Program-made: the position numbers and the translations under genes
Origin: JBDHDH01 sp039591615
GTDB taxonomy: Bacteria > Gemmatimonadota > Gemmatimonadetes > Gemmatimonadales > GWC2-71-9
Assembly: GCA_039591615.1 (NCBI GenBank)
Contig: JBDHDH010000024.1
Location: 1 to 64,000, forward strand
Direction of reading: 5' to 3'
DNA length: 64,000 nucleotides
Notes under the pieces: generated by a model
What the model saw: the letters and a program-made list of their open reading frames with translations, nothing else
The model's database searches: none
What the model was told of the DNA's origin: nothing
Part shown: positions 6,744 to 15,437 of the stretch, in pieces
How positions within the stretch are numbered: the stretch's first letter is position 1
Layout: every line of letters starts with the position of its first letter

Positions 6744-9700
6744 GTGCGGATTCGTCTCAAACGTGACCCTCTGCTCGAGCTGATCGCCCGAAGCAACCGG
6801 AGTCAGAACCATTGGGCAATCCGGCTCGGACTGTCTCGAGGACATTGGTCGGACATTGTGAACGGGAAGCACCCGTATCCCTCGGGCCGAACACGGGAGA
6901 AGCTGCTGGAGGCGTTCGACGTGGCATTCAGCGAGCTGTTCGAGGTCGAGGCGAGCGCTTCGACCTTGCCGGACCACACTTTCCAGCGGGCCATCGCCGA
7001 CCAGTATCTGATCGATCGCGAGGTGGGTCAGGGCGGAATGGGAACCGTATACCTTGCACGGGACGTCAAGCTCGGTCGTTCTGTGGCCATCAAGGTGGTC
7101 TCCCCCGAGGCGGTGAGCGGAATAGGAGCCGAGGAGTTCCTCAGGGAAGTCGCCCACACGACTCGACTGCAGCATCCCCACATCCTTCCCATCTACGATG
7201 CCGGACAAGCAGCCGGAAGCCCGTTCTACGTCATGCCCTATGTCCGAGGGGGCTCCCTGCGGGATCTCCTCCAACGCCGGGGGCCCCTCGCGGCGGACGA
7301 AATGCTCGGCATCGCCACCGGCGTGGCCGCTGCGCTGACCCACGCACACGACCACGAGGTGCTGCACTGCGACGTGAAGCCGGGCAACGTTCTTCTCTCC
7401 GGCCAGCATGCATACCTCTCCGACTTCGGTATTTCCCGCGCCATCTACACCGAAGCTTTCGGCCTCGCCCGTCGACCCAAGATCGACTCCTCAGCGGGCA
7501 CGCCGGCGTACGTGAGCCCCGAGCAGGCGAGCGGCGAACGCACGCTGGACGCCCGCTCTGACGTCTACAGCTTCGGCTGCATGGTTTTCGAGATGCTCTC
7601 GGGCCGTCCGCCGTTCACGGGCAACACCTCGTTAGCTGTCGTCTCGCAGCGATTCACAGCCGACGTGCCGAACCTCAAGGCGATGGCGCAACATGTGTCG
7701 CCGGCCGTGGCCGAAGCGGTGACGAGAGCAATGGCCTTTGATATGAGCCGGCGCACACAGTCGGCAGCGGCGTTTGTCGACGACCTCGAACGGGGTGCAG
7801 CCCACACGAAACCCGGGCTTCGTGCGCGCGCCGCCCTCGCTCGCGCTCGGGTGGGTAGTTGGAGTCGCCAACGCCTCGCCACGCTCATCCCCAAACTCAG
7901 ACCTCCTGGGCTCAACCAGCACAGCGCAGTAGGACCGATGCTCGATTCGTTGAAGCAGGATCTCGCTTATGCACTGCGCACCCTTGGGCGCGCGCCTGGC
8001 TTTGCGTTGCTCGTCATCCTCACTCTCGGGTTCGGCATCGCGGCCAACACGACGGTGTTCAGCCTGCTCAACCCCTATCTCCTGCGACCGCTACCGTTTG
8101 GGGCGCCGGAGCGACTGGTCCAGATCGGACAGGTCGACCCCGTAACCGGGTGGGATGGTGTGCGTTTCTCACTTCCGCAGTTCTTGGACTGGCGGGAGCG
8201 AAGCAGGGCTTTCGAGGACGTGGCCACGTACACGTACACGTCGATGAACGTTACCGGACCGGAGGGGCCGGAACGCGTCCTGGTCAGCACCCTCTCGGGA
8301 AACATGTTTTCCGTGCTGGACGCCGAGGCGGCGCTTGGCCGCGTGTTTCGAGAAGGGGAAGATGGTCCGGCGGCGCCACGAGTGGCGGTTCTGAGTCATG
8401 GCCTGTGGAACGCCCGGTTCGGCGCAGATCTGCAGATCCTCGGTCGCACCCTCATGATCGACGGAACGGCGTACTCGGTGATCGGGGTAATGCCCAGGGG
8501 ATTCGTCTTCCCGTTCGGTAGCGTGGATCTCTGGGTGCCGTTCGCTCAAGATCCCCGCGCCGAGGCGCGGGACAGAGACATCCATCTGATTGTCGGTCGG
8601 CTGCTGCCCGACTGGACTATCGGTGGGACTCAAGATGAGCTCACGGCCATTCAGCGGGAGTTGGGCACGATCTATCCGGAGGTTGAAGGCAAGTACGTGG
8701 GTGTGAGTGTCACGCCGATTCGAGAGGCGCTGAACTTTGCCTGGGACCCGTTGCGGATCACCTTCGCCCTCATGTTGGCCGCCGTCGGTTTCGCTCTGCT
8801 CCTTGCCTGCGTGAACGTGGCGAGCCTCTCGCTCGCCCGGGCCACCGCCCGGAGTAACGAGGTAGCGGTGCGTACGGCCCTGGGCGCCGGACGACGGCGC
8901 ATCGTTCGGCAGTTACTCACTGAAAGCGGACTCCTGGCCGTCGGCGGCGGCATGATTGGAATCGGGGTCGCGTACTGGGCGGCGCGAGCCATAGGGAGCG
9001 CCATTCCGGAGGATCTCTACCGCGTCGGCGAGTTCACGGTCGACGGCCGCGTGTTGTTGTTCACGCTGCTGGTGACGGCAATAACGCCAGTCCTGTTCGG
9101 TCTCGCTCCGGCGCTCTCAGCGACACGAACCGATCTCAGCGCTGTCCTCAAGGAAGGAGGTGGGCGGGGTTCTCTCGGTCTTCGCTCGATGCGGACACGG
9201 CGCATATTGGTCGTATTCGAGATCTCCATGGCCGTAGTACTGGTGGCAGGGACGGGGCTGATGATCCGGAGTTTTCGGGCAGCCCAAAACATGAATCTCG
9301 GTTTCGACGTGGACCGGGCGCTCACCGTGGTCGTGACACCACCTGCGTCGGAATACTCTATCGAGCGGCTGGAAGACTACTATCGGAGATCGGAGGAGGC
9401 CCTCGCGAATCTGCCCGGGGTGCGGGCGGCAGGAACCGTGATGTGGCTACCCCTGAACCACGAAACGTCGATGCTCCAGTTCGCCCTCCCGGGGCAGGAA
9501 CCCGCAACCCCAGGTGAGTGGCCCGTGGCGATCCAAAACCTGGCATCGGGTGATTACTTCGCCACGATCGGCATTCCACTGGTGGCGGGACGGACGTTCG
9601 ATGCGACCGATACGCGGGACGCGCCGCCGGCCGTCATGGTGAGCCGAGCGCTCGCGGAGCGCTACTGGTCCGGCCACAGTCCAGTGGGACGATCGCTACT

Positions 9701-10361
9701 GATCGGCGATCCCGAGAGCCCAACGTCGGCCACTGTCGTCGGGGTCGTTGGGGACGCTCGCCACGAAGGCTTGGTCGATGAGGTGCGTCCGCAGATCTAT
9801 CGGCCGCTTACGCAACGGCCAAGCCGGCGACGGTTCTTCGTGCTCGCGACCGACGGCCCTCCAGCTTCCTTGACCGCTTCCGCGCGGCAGGCGCTCCACG
9901 GTGTGGACCCCAATCTCCCTGCTTCGGTGCGTCCCCTGCGGGATATCGTGAACGAGAATATGCTCCTGTGGTCGATTCCGTCGGTGTTGCTGGGCGTTCT
10001 CGGGGTCGGGGCACTGCTCCTGGCCGCCGTGGGCATCTACGGCGTGATCGGCTATTCGGTCGCGCAGCGCCGTCAGGAGATCGGTATCCGGATGGCCCTG
10101 GGCGCGAGCCGAGAGCAAATCCGACATGTCTTCGTGCAGGATGGACTCCGGCTCACCCTGGTGGGCCTCGGCGCCGGCCTCGTACTTGCGGTCGGAGCCG
10201 GCCAGCTGATTCGCGGGGTCCTGCTGGGGGTATCACCGTTCGATCCCGTCACCCTAACGGCGGTGCTAGTGGTATTCGCCGTCGTGGCGATTCTGGCGAG
10301 CTTCCTTCCCGCCGAACGGGCGAGCCGTGTGGACCCACAACGTGTATTGAGGTACGAGTAG
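6744..10361 (+). CDS. HTH - Ser/Thr protein kinase - ADOP permease fusion
   Basis: A single 1205-residue frame joining three modules. Residues 1-66 resemble an XRE-type helix-turn-helix (NHWAIRLGLSRGHWSDIVNG). Residues 88-350 are a Hanks-type kinase: glycine loop GQGGMG 95-100, VAIK Lys117, catalytic loop HCDVKPGN with Asp210, DFG 227-229, SPE 258-260. The loop has Cys instead of the usual Arg before Asp (a non-RD kinase). From residue 399 the protein is a duplicated MacB/FtsX-type permease of the ADOP class: helix at 418-440, a periplasmic MacB_PCD domain, an FtsX domain (ALLLACVNVASLSLARA), a second MacB_PCD and a second FtsX domain ending at the C-terminus. No ABC ATPase is adjacent. The GTG start follows GGGGGA with a 5-base spacer. 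Role inferred: cytosolic kinase coupled to a cell-envelope permease. Confidence 0.9.
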   Translation: MRIRLKRDPLLELIARSNRSQNHWAIRLGLSRGHWSDIVNGKHPYPSGRTREKLLEAFDVAFSELFEVEASASTLPDHTFQRAIADQYLIDREVGQGGMGTVYLARDVKLGRSVAIKVVSPEAVSGIGAEEFLREVAHTTRLQHPHILPIYDAGQAAGSPFYVMPYVRGGSLRDLLQRRGPLAADEMLGIATGVAAALTHAHDHEVLHCDVKPGNVLLSGQHAYLSDFGISRAIYTEAFGLARRPKIDSSAGTPAYVSPEQASGERTLDARSDVYSFGCMVFEMLSGRPPFTGNTSLAVVSQRFTADVPNLKAMAQHVSPAVAEAVTRAMAFDMSRRTQSAAAFVDDLERGAAHTKPGLRARAALARARVGSWSRQRLATLIPKLRPPGLNQHSAVGPMLDSLKQDLAYALRTLGRAPGFALLVILTLGFGIAANTTVFSLLNPYLLRPLPFGAPERLVQIGQVDPVTGWDGVRFSLPQFLDWRERSRAFEDVATYTYTSMNVTGPEGPERVLVSTLSGNMFSVLDAEAALGRVFREGEDGPAAPRVAVLSHGLWNARFGADLQILGRTLMIDGTAYSVIGVMPRGFVFPFGSVDLWVPFAQDPRAEARDRDIHLIVGRLLPDWTIGGTQDELTAIQRELGTIYPEVEGKYVGVSVTPIREALNFAWDPLRITFALMLAAVGFALLLACVNVASLSLARATARSNEVAVRTALGAGRRRIVRQLLTESGLLAVGGGMIGIGVAYWAARAIGSAIPEDLYRVGEFTVDGRVLLFTLLVTAITPVLFGLAPALSATRTDLSAVLKEGGGRGSLGLRSMRTRRILVVFEISMAVVLVAGTGLMIRSFRAAQNMNLGFDVDRALTVVVTPPASEYSIERLEDYYRRSEEALANLPGVRAAGTVMWLPLNHETSMLQFALPGQEPATPGEWPVAIQNLASGDYFATIGIPLVAGRTFDATDTRDAPPAVMVSRALAERYWSGHSPVGRSLLIGDPESPTSATVVGVVGDARHEGLVDEVRPQIYRPLTQRPSRRRFFVLATDGPPASLTASARQALHGVDPNLPASVRPLRDIVNENMLLWSIPSVLLGVLGVGALLLAAVGIYGVIGYSVAQRRQEIGIRMALGASREQIRHVFVQDGLRLTLVGLGAGLVLAVGAGQLIRGVLLGVSPFDPVTLTAVLVVFAVVAILASFLPAERASRVDPQRVLRYE

Positions 10362-10475
10362 CGCGCAGTTACCGCCGCGCTGCTCCCATCGTCAGCCGAT
10401 CGTTCCATCACGGGCTAGCGCAGCAGCAGCGGCTGAATCCGTCAGGTATTGATTCGCTCCCCGGCTGCCACCGGC

Positions 10476-10979
10476 TCACGAGCTCTCCGGACTCAGGAGA
10501 CCGTGCACCATCATTCGATGGATCTGCCACGTGCCGTCATCCGACCGTTTCCACACCACCACGTACCGACCACGGTATTCGTCTGGTGGCGCCTCGTGGC
10601 GACCGCCGACCTCAGTGTATGTCCCGAACTCGTAAACGGTGTCGTCGTGGACCGTGAGCTCCGTGGTGCGATTGGTCACCTTGGTGAGCGTGAACTGCTC
10701 GAACATCTCGCTGGCGAATCGCTCAATGGCTCCACGACCACGGAAGGCGGCCATGCCGGGCTCCATCAGGATCGCGTCGTCGGTGAACATCGACGCCAGG
10801 GCCGGAGCATCGCCACGCACCAAGATCTCACGGTACTCGCCCCAGCGGAGGGCGATCGTGTCAGCGATTGCCCAGGTGGAAGAACCGTCCACCTCAGCTG
10901 TTTCCGTCCGGATGCACCCGAGTACCAACAGGGTCACCGCACCGCCTGCACTCAAGCGCTGAAACGCTCGTCGAGTCAC
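10476..10979 (-). CDS. DUF4440/SnoaL-like lipoprotein
   Basis: A 167-residue protein with a type II signal peptide (GGAVTLLVLGC, Cys22). The mature part has the NTF2-like fold of the DUF4440 family: WGEYREILVRGDAPALASMFTDDAILMEPGM, RGRGAIERFASEMFEQF, a long beta segment around YEFGTYTEVGG and the closing WQIHRMMVHG. Such proteins bind small ligands or act as enzymes of unknown substrate. The GTG start overlaps the stop of the upstream TPR gene as GTGA, and the SD (AGGAGG) lies only 2 bases before it, inside the upstream coding end. This implies coupled translation. Confidence 0.85.
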   Translation of the reverse strand: MTRRAFQRLSAGGAVTLLVLGCIRTETAEVDGSSTWAIADTIALRWGEYREILVRGDAPALASMFTDDAILMEPGMAAFRGRGAIERFASEMFEQFTLTKVTNRTTELTVHDDTVYEFGTYTEVGGRHEAPPDEYRGRYVVVWKRSDDGTWQIHRMMVHGLLSPESS

Positions 10980-12637
10980 TGCCTCCTAGCGTAACGTCGG
11001 ACGTACGCTTCCGCCACCACCACCTCGGGACGATCACCGTCGCCTTTTTGCGTAAGCGTGAGGTAGCGCATGAACCAATCGGCGGCGCTTTCGTGCTCTC
11101 CCAGCAATTGAGCCGACCATGCCGCGCCAAAGAGGCTCCGTGCGCGGTTGGGCGCTGATTGGAGCACCGCTTCATACTCGGCGCCGGCGTCCTCATATCG
11201 CCACATCTCGATCAGGAGATCACCCAGGAGCTCCCGGGTCGGGACCACCGGAGGGGGGAGGGCGGGGTGAAACTCGAGGCTATCCTCCCGATCGGCCGCT
11301 TCCGCTGCGAGCAGCAGAGCACTCGTCGTGTCGCCTTGTGCGAATGCCACCCAGGCCGAGATCGCCAACCGCTGCGCCTCGGTGCGTCGGCGCCAAGGAC
11401 CTCGCGTGTTCGGCATCGATCGCTCGACGGCGAGCAGCTTTTCGAATTCGGCGCGGGTCGTCTCCAGGTCACGGTTGCGCGCCGCCCCGAGCGCTCGCGC
11501 GAACCGCGTCACGGCCTGAGCGGAGGGAGATCCTGACGCCTCGGGTTCCGGCAGGGTCGCCGCACCAGCCCAGTCTCGACGCTCCAATGCGTATCGCGCG
11601 GGAACAGCGGCGAGCACGTGATGGGCAGGCTCGAGCAGGCGTGCGTCCGGAGCTCTCTCTTGGAGCCGCGCGAGCTCCTTGACCACCTTCCTGGCGTCGT
11701 TGTCACGACCTTGCTGGAGATAAGCGTACACGAGGAAGTCGAGCGCATGAACCCGAAGATCGTTTATCTCTTCTGCCTCCTCCGTGCTGTCCACCCCTTC
11801 ACGAGACACTTCCAGGGAAAAGGTGTTGGCCTCGATCACCTCGTCCCACATTCCCAGCCGTGTATAGATATGTGACGGGATGTGTCGTGCATGGTCGGTC
11901 TGCGGTGCCGACCGTGCAAACCGGTGCGCCGCGTCCAGCCCGCGGTGTGCGAGGGCTGGATGATCGTAGATGTGAATGAGATAATGCGCGATGCCCGGAT
12001 GAGCCGGATGCGATGCAAGGAGGCTGTCGAGCTCCGCACCGATCTCGACGCGGCGCTCGAGCGTTGTATCAGTTGCTATGGCATTCGCGGCAACTGCTCG
12101 AGCGTAGAACACCCTCGCCTCGAGATCGTCGGGATACCGCTGTGTCAGCTCACGCATCTTCACTTCATAGGTGAGCGAGCGCGCGCCGTGATCGTGCTGA
12201 CCGGCGTTCCTGAAATACACCGTGACGGCTTCCAAGTATTCGCGCTCCCGCGGCGTCACAGCCTCCAGATTCGTGGCGCTGCTCAACAACGACCACGCTT
12301 CTCGTAGGTTCGCTTCCGGCGGCTCCCCCAAGAAAGGGTTCCCGCGGAGCGCCATGGCGAGCCCCCACTCGGCCATCGCGCACGTGGAATCTCGCACTGC
12401 GATCTCCCGAAACTCCTTGTCTGCTTCCTTCCACCTGAATGAGTGGAGGAACGAAGCGCCGCGCTCGAACTGCGCCTGACTCTCCGGCCTGCACGATATC
12501 GGAAACTGGACGCGGCCCAATTCCTCTCGCACCTGGACCGATTGGTCTTGTGCTTGGATCGGTCGTGCGAGCCCTGGAAGGATGGCGAGCGACAGCGCGC
12601 CAATCAGGCCAAAACGCATGATTCCGGGCGACGGCAT
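10976..12637 (-). CDS. Secreted TPR-repeat protein
   Basis: A 553-residue protein. The ATG at 12637 has GGGGGTG upstream and begins a signal peptide ending ARPIQAQ. The upstream extension to 12721 is Arg-rich and rejected. Tetratricopeptide-like repeats start at about residue 35 (FERGASFLHSFRWKEADKEFREIA) and end near the C-terminus (DAGAEYEAVLQSAPNRARSLFGAAWSAQLLG). A histidine-rich stretch in the middle (HPGIAHYLIHIYDHP then DHARHIPSHIYTRLGMWDEV) is a hallmark of a large family of uncharacterised secreted TPR proteins and could bind metal. It is coupled to the downstream DUF4440 lipoprotein by a 4-base overlap, so the two probably work together in the periplasm. Confidence 0.85.
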   Translation of the reverse strand: MPSPGIMRFGLIGALSLAILPGLARPIQAQDQSVQVREELGRVQFPISCRPESQAQFERGASFLHSFRWKEADKEFREIAVRDSTCAMAEWGLAMALRGNPFLGEPPEANLREAWSLLSSATNLEAVTPREREYLEAVTVYFRNAGQHDHGARSLTYEVKMRELTQRYPDDLEARVFYARAVAANAIATDTTLERRVEIGAELDSLLASHPAHPGIAHYLIHIYDHPALAHRGLDAAHRFARSAPQTDHARHIPSHIYTRLGMWDEVIEANTFSLEVSREGVDSTEEAEEINDLRVHALDFLVYAYLQQGRDNDARKVVKELARLQERAPDARLLEPAHHVLAAVPARYALERRDWAGAATLPEPEASGSPSAQAVTRFARALGAARNRDLETTRAEFEKLLAVERSMPNTRGPWRRRTEAQRLAISAWVAFAQGDTTSALLLAAEAADREDSLEFHPALPPPVVPTRELLGDLLIEMWRYEDAGAEYEAVLQSAPNRARSLFGAAWSAQLLGEHESAADWFMRYLTLTQKGDGDRPEVVVAEAYVRRYARRQ

Positions 12638-12935
12638 AAGGCACCCCCGACTTTGAATGTGAACCCGGCTGTATCGACCGCACGGTGAGCGAGTCACAGG
12701 TGGGCGCCACCCTGTAACCATCCGCCAAGAATATGCGTCTTACTCAAACGGACCGTGACGGGGGTCACATGGTTACGACGTGCAGCACGCCACTTCCCCG
12801 CATGACTCCGCAGGGGCGGCCGCGGCGAGGTCCCCGATGCGTCGCCGGGGCCCGGCCGGCGGAGCTGGGGCGCGTCTGGAGGAATCGCGGCCTGACTGAG
12901 CGCGATGCGGGGAGGGTATGCGACTGAGAGGCCTT

Positions 12936-14288
12936 TTACTGAAACAGGGCGACGACCAGGGGAATCGCCTGCCTCAGCGTCAGATAGAGCACGGCGAACA
13001 GCACCAAAGGGATCACGGCTCGGAGGAGCCAGAGCCACCCGATCACCAACCGACCGAATCGAAAGCCGCGAGACAGTTCCTCGCCCGCTCCGTGTGACCA
13101 GACCCACCCGGTCAACAGTGCCGTGAGCAACCCGCCCACGATGAGAAAGACCTCCCCCACCATTTTGTCCACGAAGGCGAGCCAGTTGGTGCTCAAGGCA
13201 CCAGGGATACCGAAGAGAGCGATGGCGGCACCGGCCATGAGGGTCGTGCGACGGCGCGGCCAGCCCCAGGCGTCGATGACCCCGGCGACCACGACTTCCA
13301 GCATGACGGTGGCCGACGTGAGCGCAGCGATGTACAGCGTAAAGAAGAAGACGGTAGCCACCAGCGTGCCACCTGTCTCGAGAGCGCTGAAGGCGCCGGG
13401 CAACGTAATGAACAGGGCACCAATCGGACTTGCGCCGACCTGCTCTTGCAGGCCCAAATGGTAGATCACCGGGAAGACCACGAGTCCTCCGACGATTGCG
13501 ACGCTCGTGTCGGCGAGCGCGATCGTACCGGCCTGCCGCGCGAGATTACCGCGTCCCCGCTCCATGTAGGACGCCAGCGTGATCAGCCCACCCATGCCCA
13601 GGGAGAGCGAGAAGAATGCTTGGCCGGCGGCGGCGGCGATGACGTCGGCATTCAACAGATCTTTCACGCTCGGTCTGAGGTAGAACCCGTAGCCAGCCGA
13701 CGCACCGGACAACGTCGCCGCCCATCCGGCGAGGAGCACTAGTAGGAGAAACAGCACCGGCATTAACAGCCTCGCGGCGCGTTCGATCCCGGCTCGAATC
13801 CCAGCGGAGACGACGAGTACCGTGATGGCCATGCTGATGAGATGCGGGGGGACGGCGGAGGCGCCGGCGCTGATCTGCGCGAAGTGCGCAGCGGGGTCGG
13901 TGGGCAGGGCCCCTCGGACCGAGTCCAGCAGAAGTCGCGCCGTCCACCCCATGATGATGGAGTAGCTCGACAGCACGAAGAAACCCACCAGAACGAACAT
14001 CCATCCCACCCATGCCCAACGGCGACTGCCGATCCGGGCAAGGGCTCGGATGGGGCTGAGCCGGGTGTGGCGCCCGATGGCGAGCTCGGCGGTCAGCAGG
14101 GGGAGGCCCACTACCAAGACGAAGCCCACGTACAGTATCACGAACGCGGCACCACCACCGCGAGAAGCGGTGTAGGAGAAGCGCCAGAGATTGCCGAGGC
14201 CTACCGCGGCGCCAACGGCAGCGAGGAGGAAGCCCGCAGTGCTACGCCAAGATTCACGGTCGAGAGGTCGGGGCGGGGCGGAGCTCAC
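12936..14288 (-). CDS. Sodium-dependent transporter, SNF/NSS family
   Basis: A 450-residue neurotransmitter:sodium symporter-family transporter (LeuT fold, Na+-coupled amino-acid uptake). Helix 1 holds the family signature AAVGAAVGLGNLWRFSYTASRGGGAAFVILY, which lines the substrate and Na+ sites. Further marks are LPLLTAELAIGRHTR, the unwound helix 6 region QAFFSLSLGMGGLITLASYM and about eleven membrane helices. The chosen GTG at 14288 overlaps the stop of the DinB gene as GTGA and has GGAGAG upstream. The longer frame from 14426 lies inside the DinB gene. Substrate cannot be told from sequence. Coupling to a DinB-family gene is unusual. Confidence 0.93.
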   Translation of the reverse strand: MSSAPPRPLDRESWRSTAGFLLAAVGAAVGLGNLWRFSYTASRGGGAAFVILYVGFVLVVGLPLLTAELAIGRHTRLSPIRALARIGSRRWAWVGWMFVLVGFFVLSSYSIIMGWTARLLLDSVRGALPTDPAAHFAQISAGASAVPPHLISMAITVLVVSAGIRAGIERAARLLMPVLFLLLVLLAGWAATLSGASAGYGFYLRPSVKDLLNADVIAAAAGQAFFSLSLGMGGLITLASYMERGRGNLARQAGTIALADTSVAIVGGLVVFPVIYHLGLQEQVGASPIGALFITLPGAFSALETGGTLVATVFFFTLYIAALTSATVMLEVVVAGVIDAWGWPRRRTTLMAGAAIALFGIPGALSTNWLAFVDKMVGEVFLIVGGLLTALLTGWVWSHGAGEELSRGFRFGRLVIGWLWLLRAVIPLVLFAVLYLTLRQAIPLVVALFQ

Positions 14289-14827
14289 CGAGCGCTGTGC
14301 TCTCCTGAACCGCGCCAGGTACCGCGTATCTGCTGTGTCAGTGCAGGCTCGAGTCCCATGAGACGCGCGTAGAGGGCCAGTTGGCCCCGATGATACATCT
14401 CCTGCGCGATCCCATGGTGCAGCCACTGTATCTTCGTGCCTTGTTTCCCGTCGAAGCGTCGCATGAACTGAAGGAGGAAGAGCTCACCGACTCGGCGAAA
14501 GGCCCTGGCCCCGTCCAGAACCTGCGACTGTAGAAGGGTGATGAGCTCACCTTTGGTGTTCGCCTCATACGCCGGACCCCCGTACATCTTCACCAACTTG
14601 GTGAAGGGTGCGCGCCGAAGATCGGTGTCCGCTCGCGTGAGCTCACCAGTCATCATCATGGACACCTCCAAGATGTGCTGCGCCAGCTCCCGAACCGTAC
14701 GGCTCTCCGGAGTGGGGCGGAAATCGAACTTGTCGGCTGGGATATTGTCCAGTTCGGCAATGATACCCTCACGTGCGTCGCGCCAGGCTTCGAGGGTCTC
14801 TTCGAGAAACGACGGGCATCCCTCCAC
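14285..14827 (-). CDS. DinB-family protein
   Basis: A 180-residue DinB/YfiT-like four-helix bundle. The expected metal-binding histidines are present: His51 in ELAQHILEVS and the C-terminal pair in LHHGIAQEMYHRGQL. Family members are metal-dependent enzymes such as thiol S-transferases (bacillithiol, mycothiol or glutathione dependent); many remain uncharacterised. The start at 14827 follows GAAGGAGATCGCC. It is coupled to the downstream SNF transporter. A truncated second DinB gene lies 94 bases upstream on the same strand. Confidence 0.88.
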   Translation of the reverse strand: MEGCPSFLEETLEAWRDAREGIIAELDNIPADKFDFRPTPESRTVRELAQHILEVSMMMTGELTRADTDLRRAPFTKLVKMYGGPAYEANTKGELITLLQSQVLDGARAFRRVGELFLLQFMRRFDGKQGTKIQWLHHGIAQEMYHRGQLALYARLMGLEPALTQQIRGTWRGSGEHSAR

Positions 14828-14920
14828 GGCGATCTCCTTCGGATCCGGGATCTCAGAATGGAAATCGAGGATACAAGAAAATAGCGCGGTCAGATCATCG
14901 ACCTAAACCCACGATTGCCG

Positions 14921-15082
14921 TCAGCGAGCGCCTACCAGATGGCAACCGATGAACGCGAGGCTGTTCGTATCCGCCGCGACCCGCCGCTGTGCGAGCTCGT
15001 CAGTGACATCCTCCAGACAGTTCATGAAGAGGCGCGTGTTGAGGCCGAGCAGCACGTCAAGAGGGCGGACGGCAGGGTTCAT
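14921..15082 (-). pseudogene. Truncated DinB-like gene (53 codons)
   Basis: An ATG at 15082, 10 bases after the stop of the upstream membrane-protein gene, opens a 53-codon frame ending TGA at 14921-14923. The start MNPAVRPLDVLLGLNTRLF and the middle FIGCHLVGAR match the N-terminal third of DinB-like proteins, which usually continue past the first metal-site His for another hundred residues. Here the frame stops right after HLVGAR, and I see no continuation in other frames. It is therefore a 3'-truncated gene or a recent nonsense remnant, unless it has become a short independent protein. Confidence 0.6.
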
Positions 15083-15092
15083 GGGCGGCTGC

Positions 15093-15437
15093 TCACGGCT
15101 TTCCCTTCGGGCGGAGTGAGCCCGCTAACACCGTCGCACTGCCGGCCAGGACCATTGGGAACAGCAGGGTGATGGCGAACACCCCCCAGCCTGGAAGGCC
15201 CATGACGGCGCCGACTTTGTTCCCGAGGTCGAAGACCGGACTGCCGACGGCTGCCCACGCCAGGAGGACGGCCCAACTCAACCCGGCGGCCGCAGCAGCT
15301 GTCGTGACCGGCCAGGTCTCCTTCGCAGCCACGAGTCCCCAGAGCCCACCGATGATCGGGATGGTCCACCAGCTGAGGGCGAGTGTCGCCAAGGCGAAGG
15401 CGACGAGCAGAATGGTCACACGCATGACGGCTCTCAT
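15093..15437 (-). CDS. Small membrane protein, hypothetical
   Basis: A 114-residue protein with three to four predicted membrane helices (VTILLVAFALATLALSWW, AAAAGLSWAVLLAWAAV, VFAITLLFPMVLAGSATVLAG). The ATG at 15437 overlaps the stop of the acylase gene as ATGA, which decides the start. A longer upstream frame lies inside the acylase and is rejected. No family is recognised. Its position between an acylase and DinB genes suggests co-expression only. Confidence 0.8.
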   Translation of the reverse strand: MRAVMRVTILLVAFALATLALSWWTIPIIGGLWGLVAAKETWPVTTAAAAAGLSWAVLLAWAAVGSPVFDLGNKVGAVMGLPGWGVFAITLLFPMVLAGSATVLAGSLRPKGKP

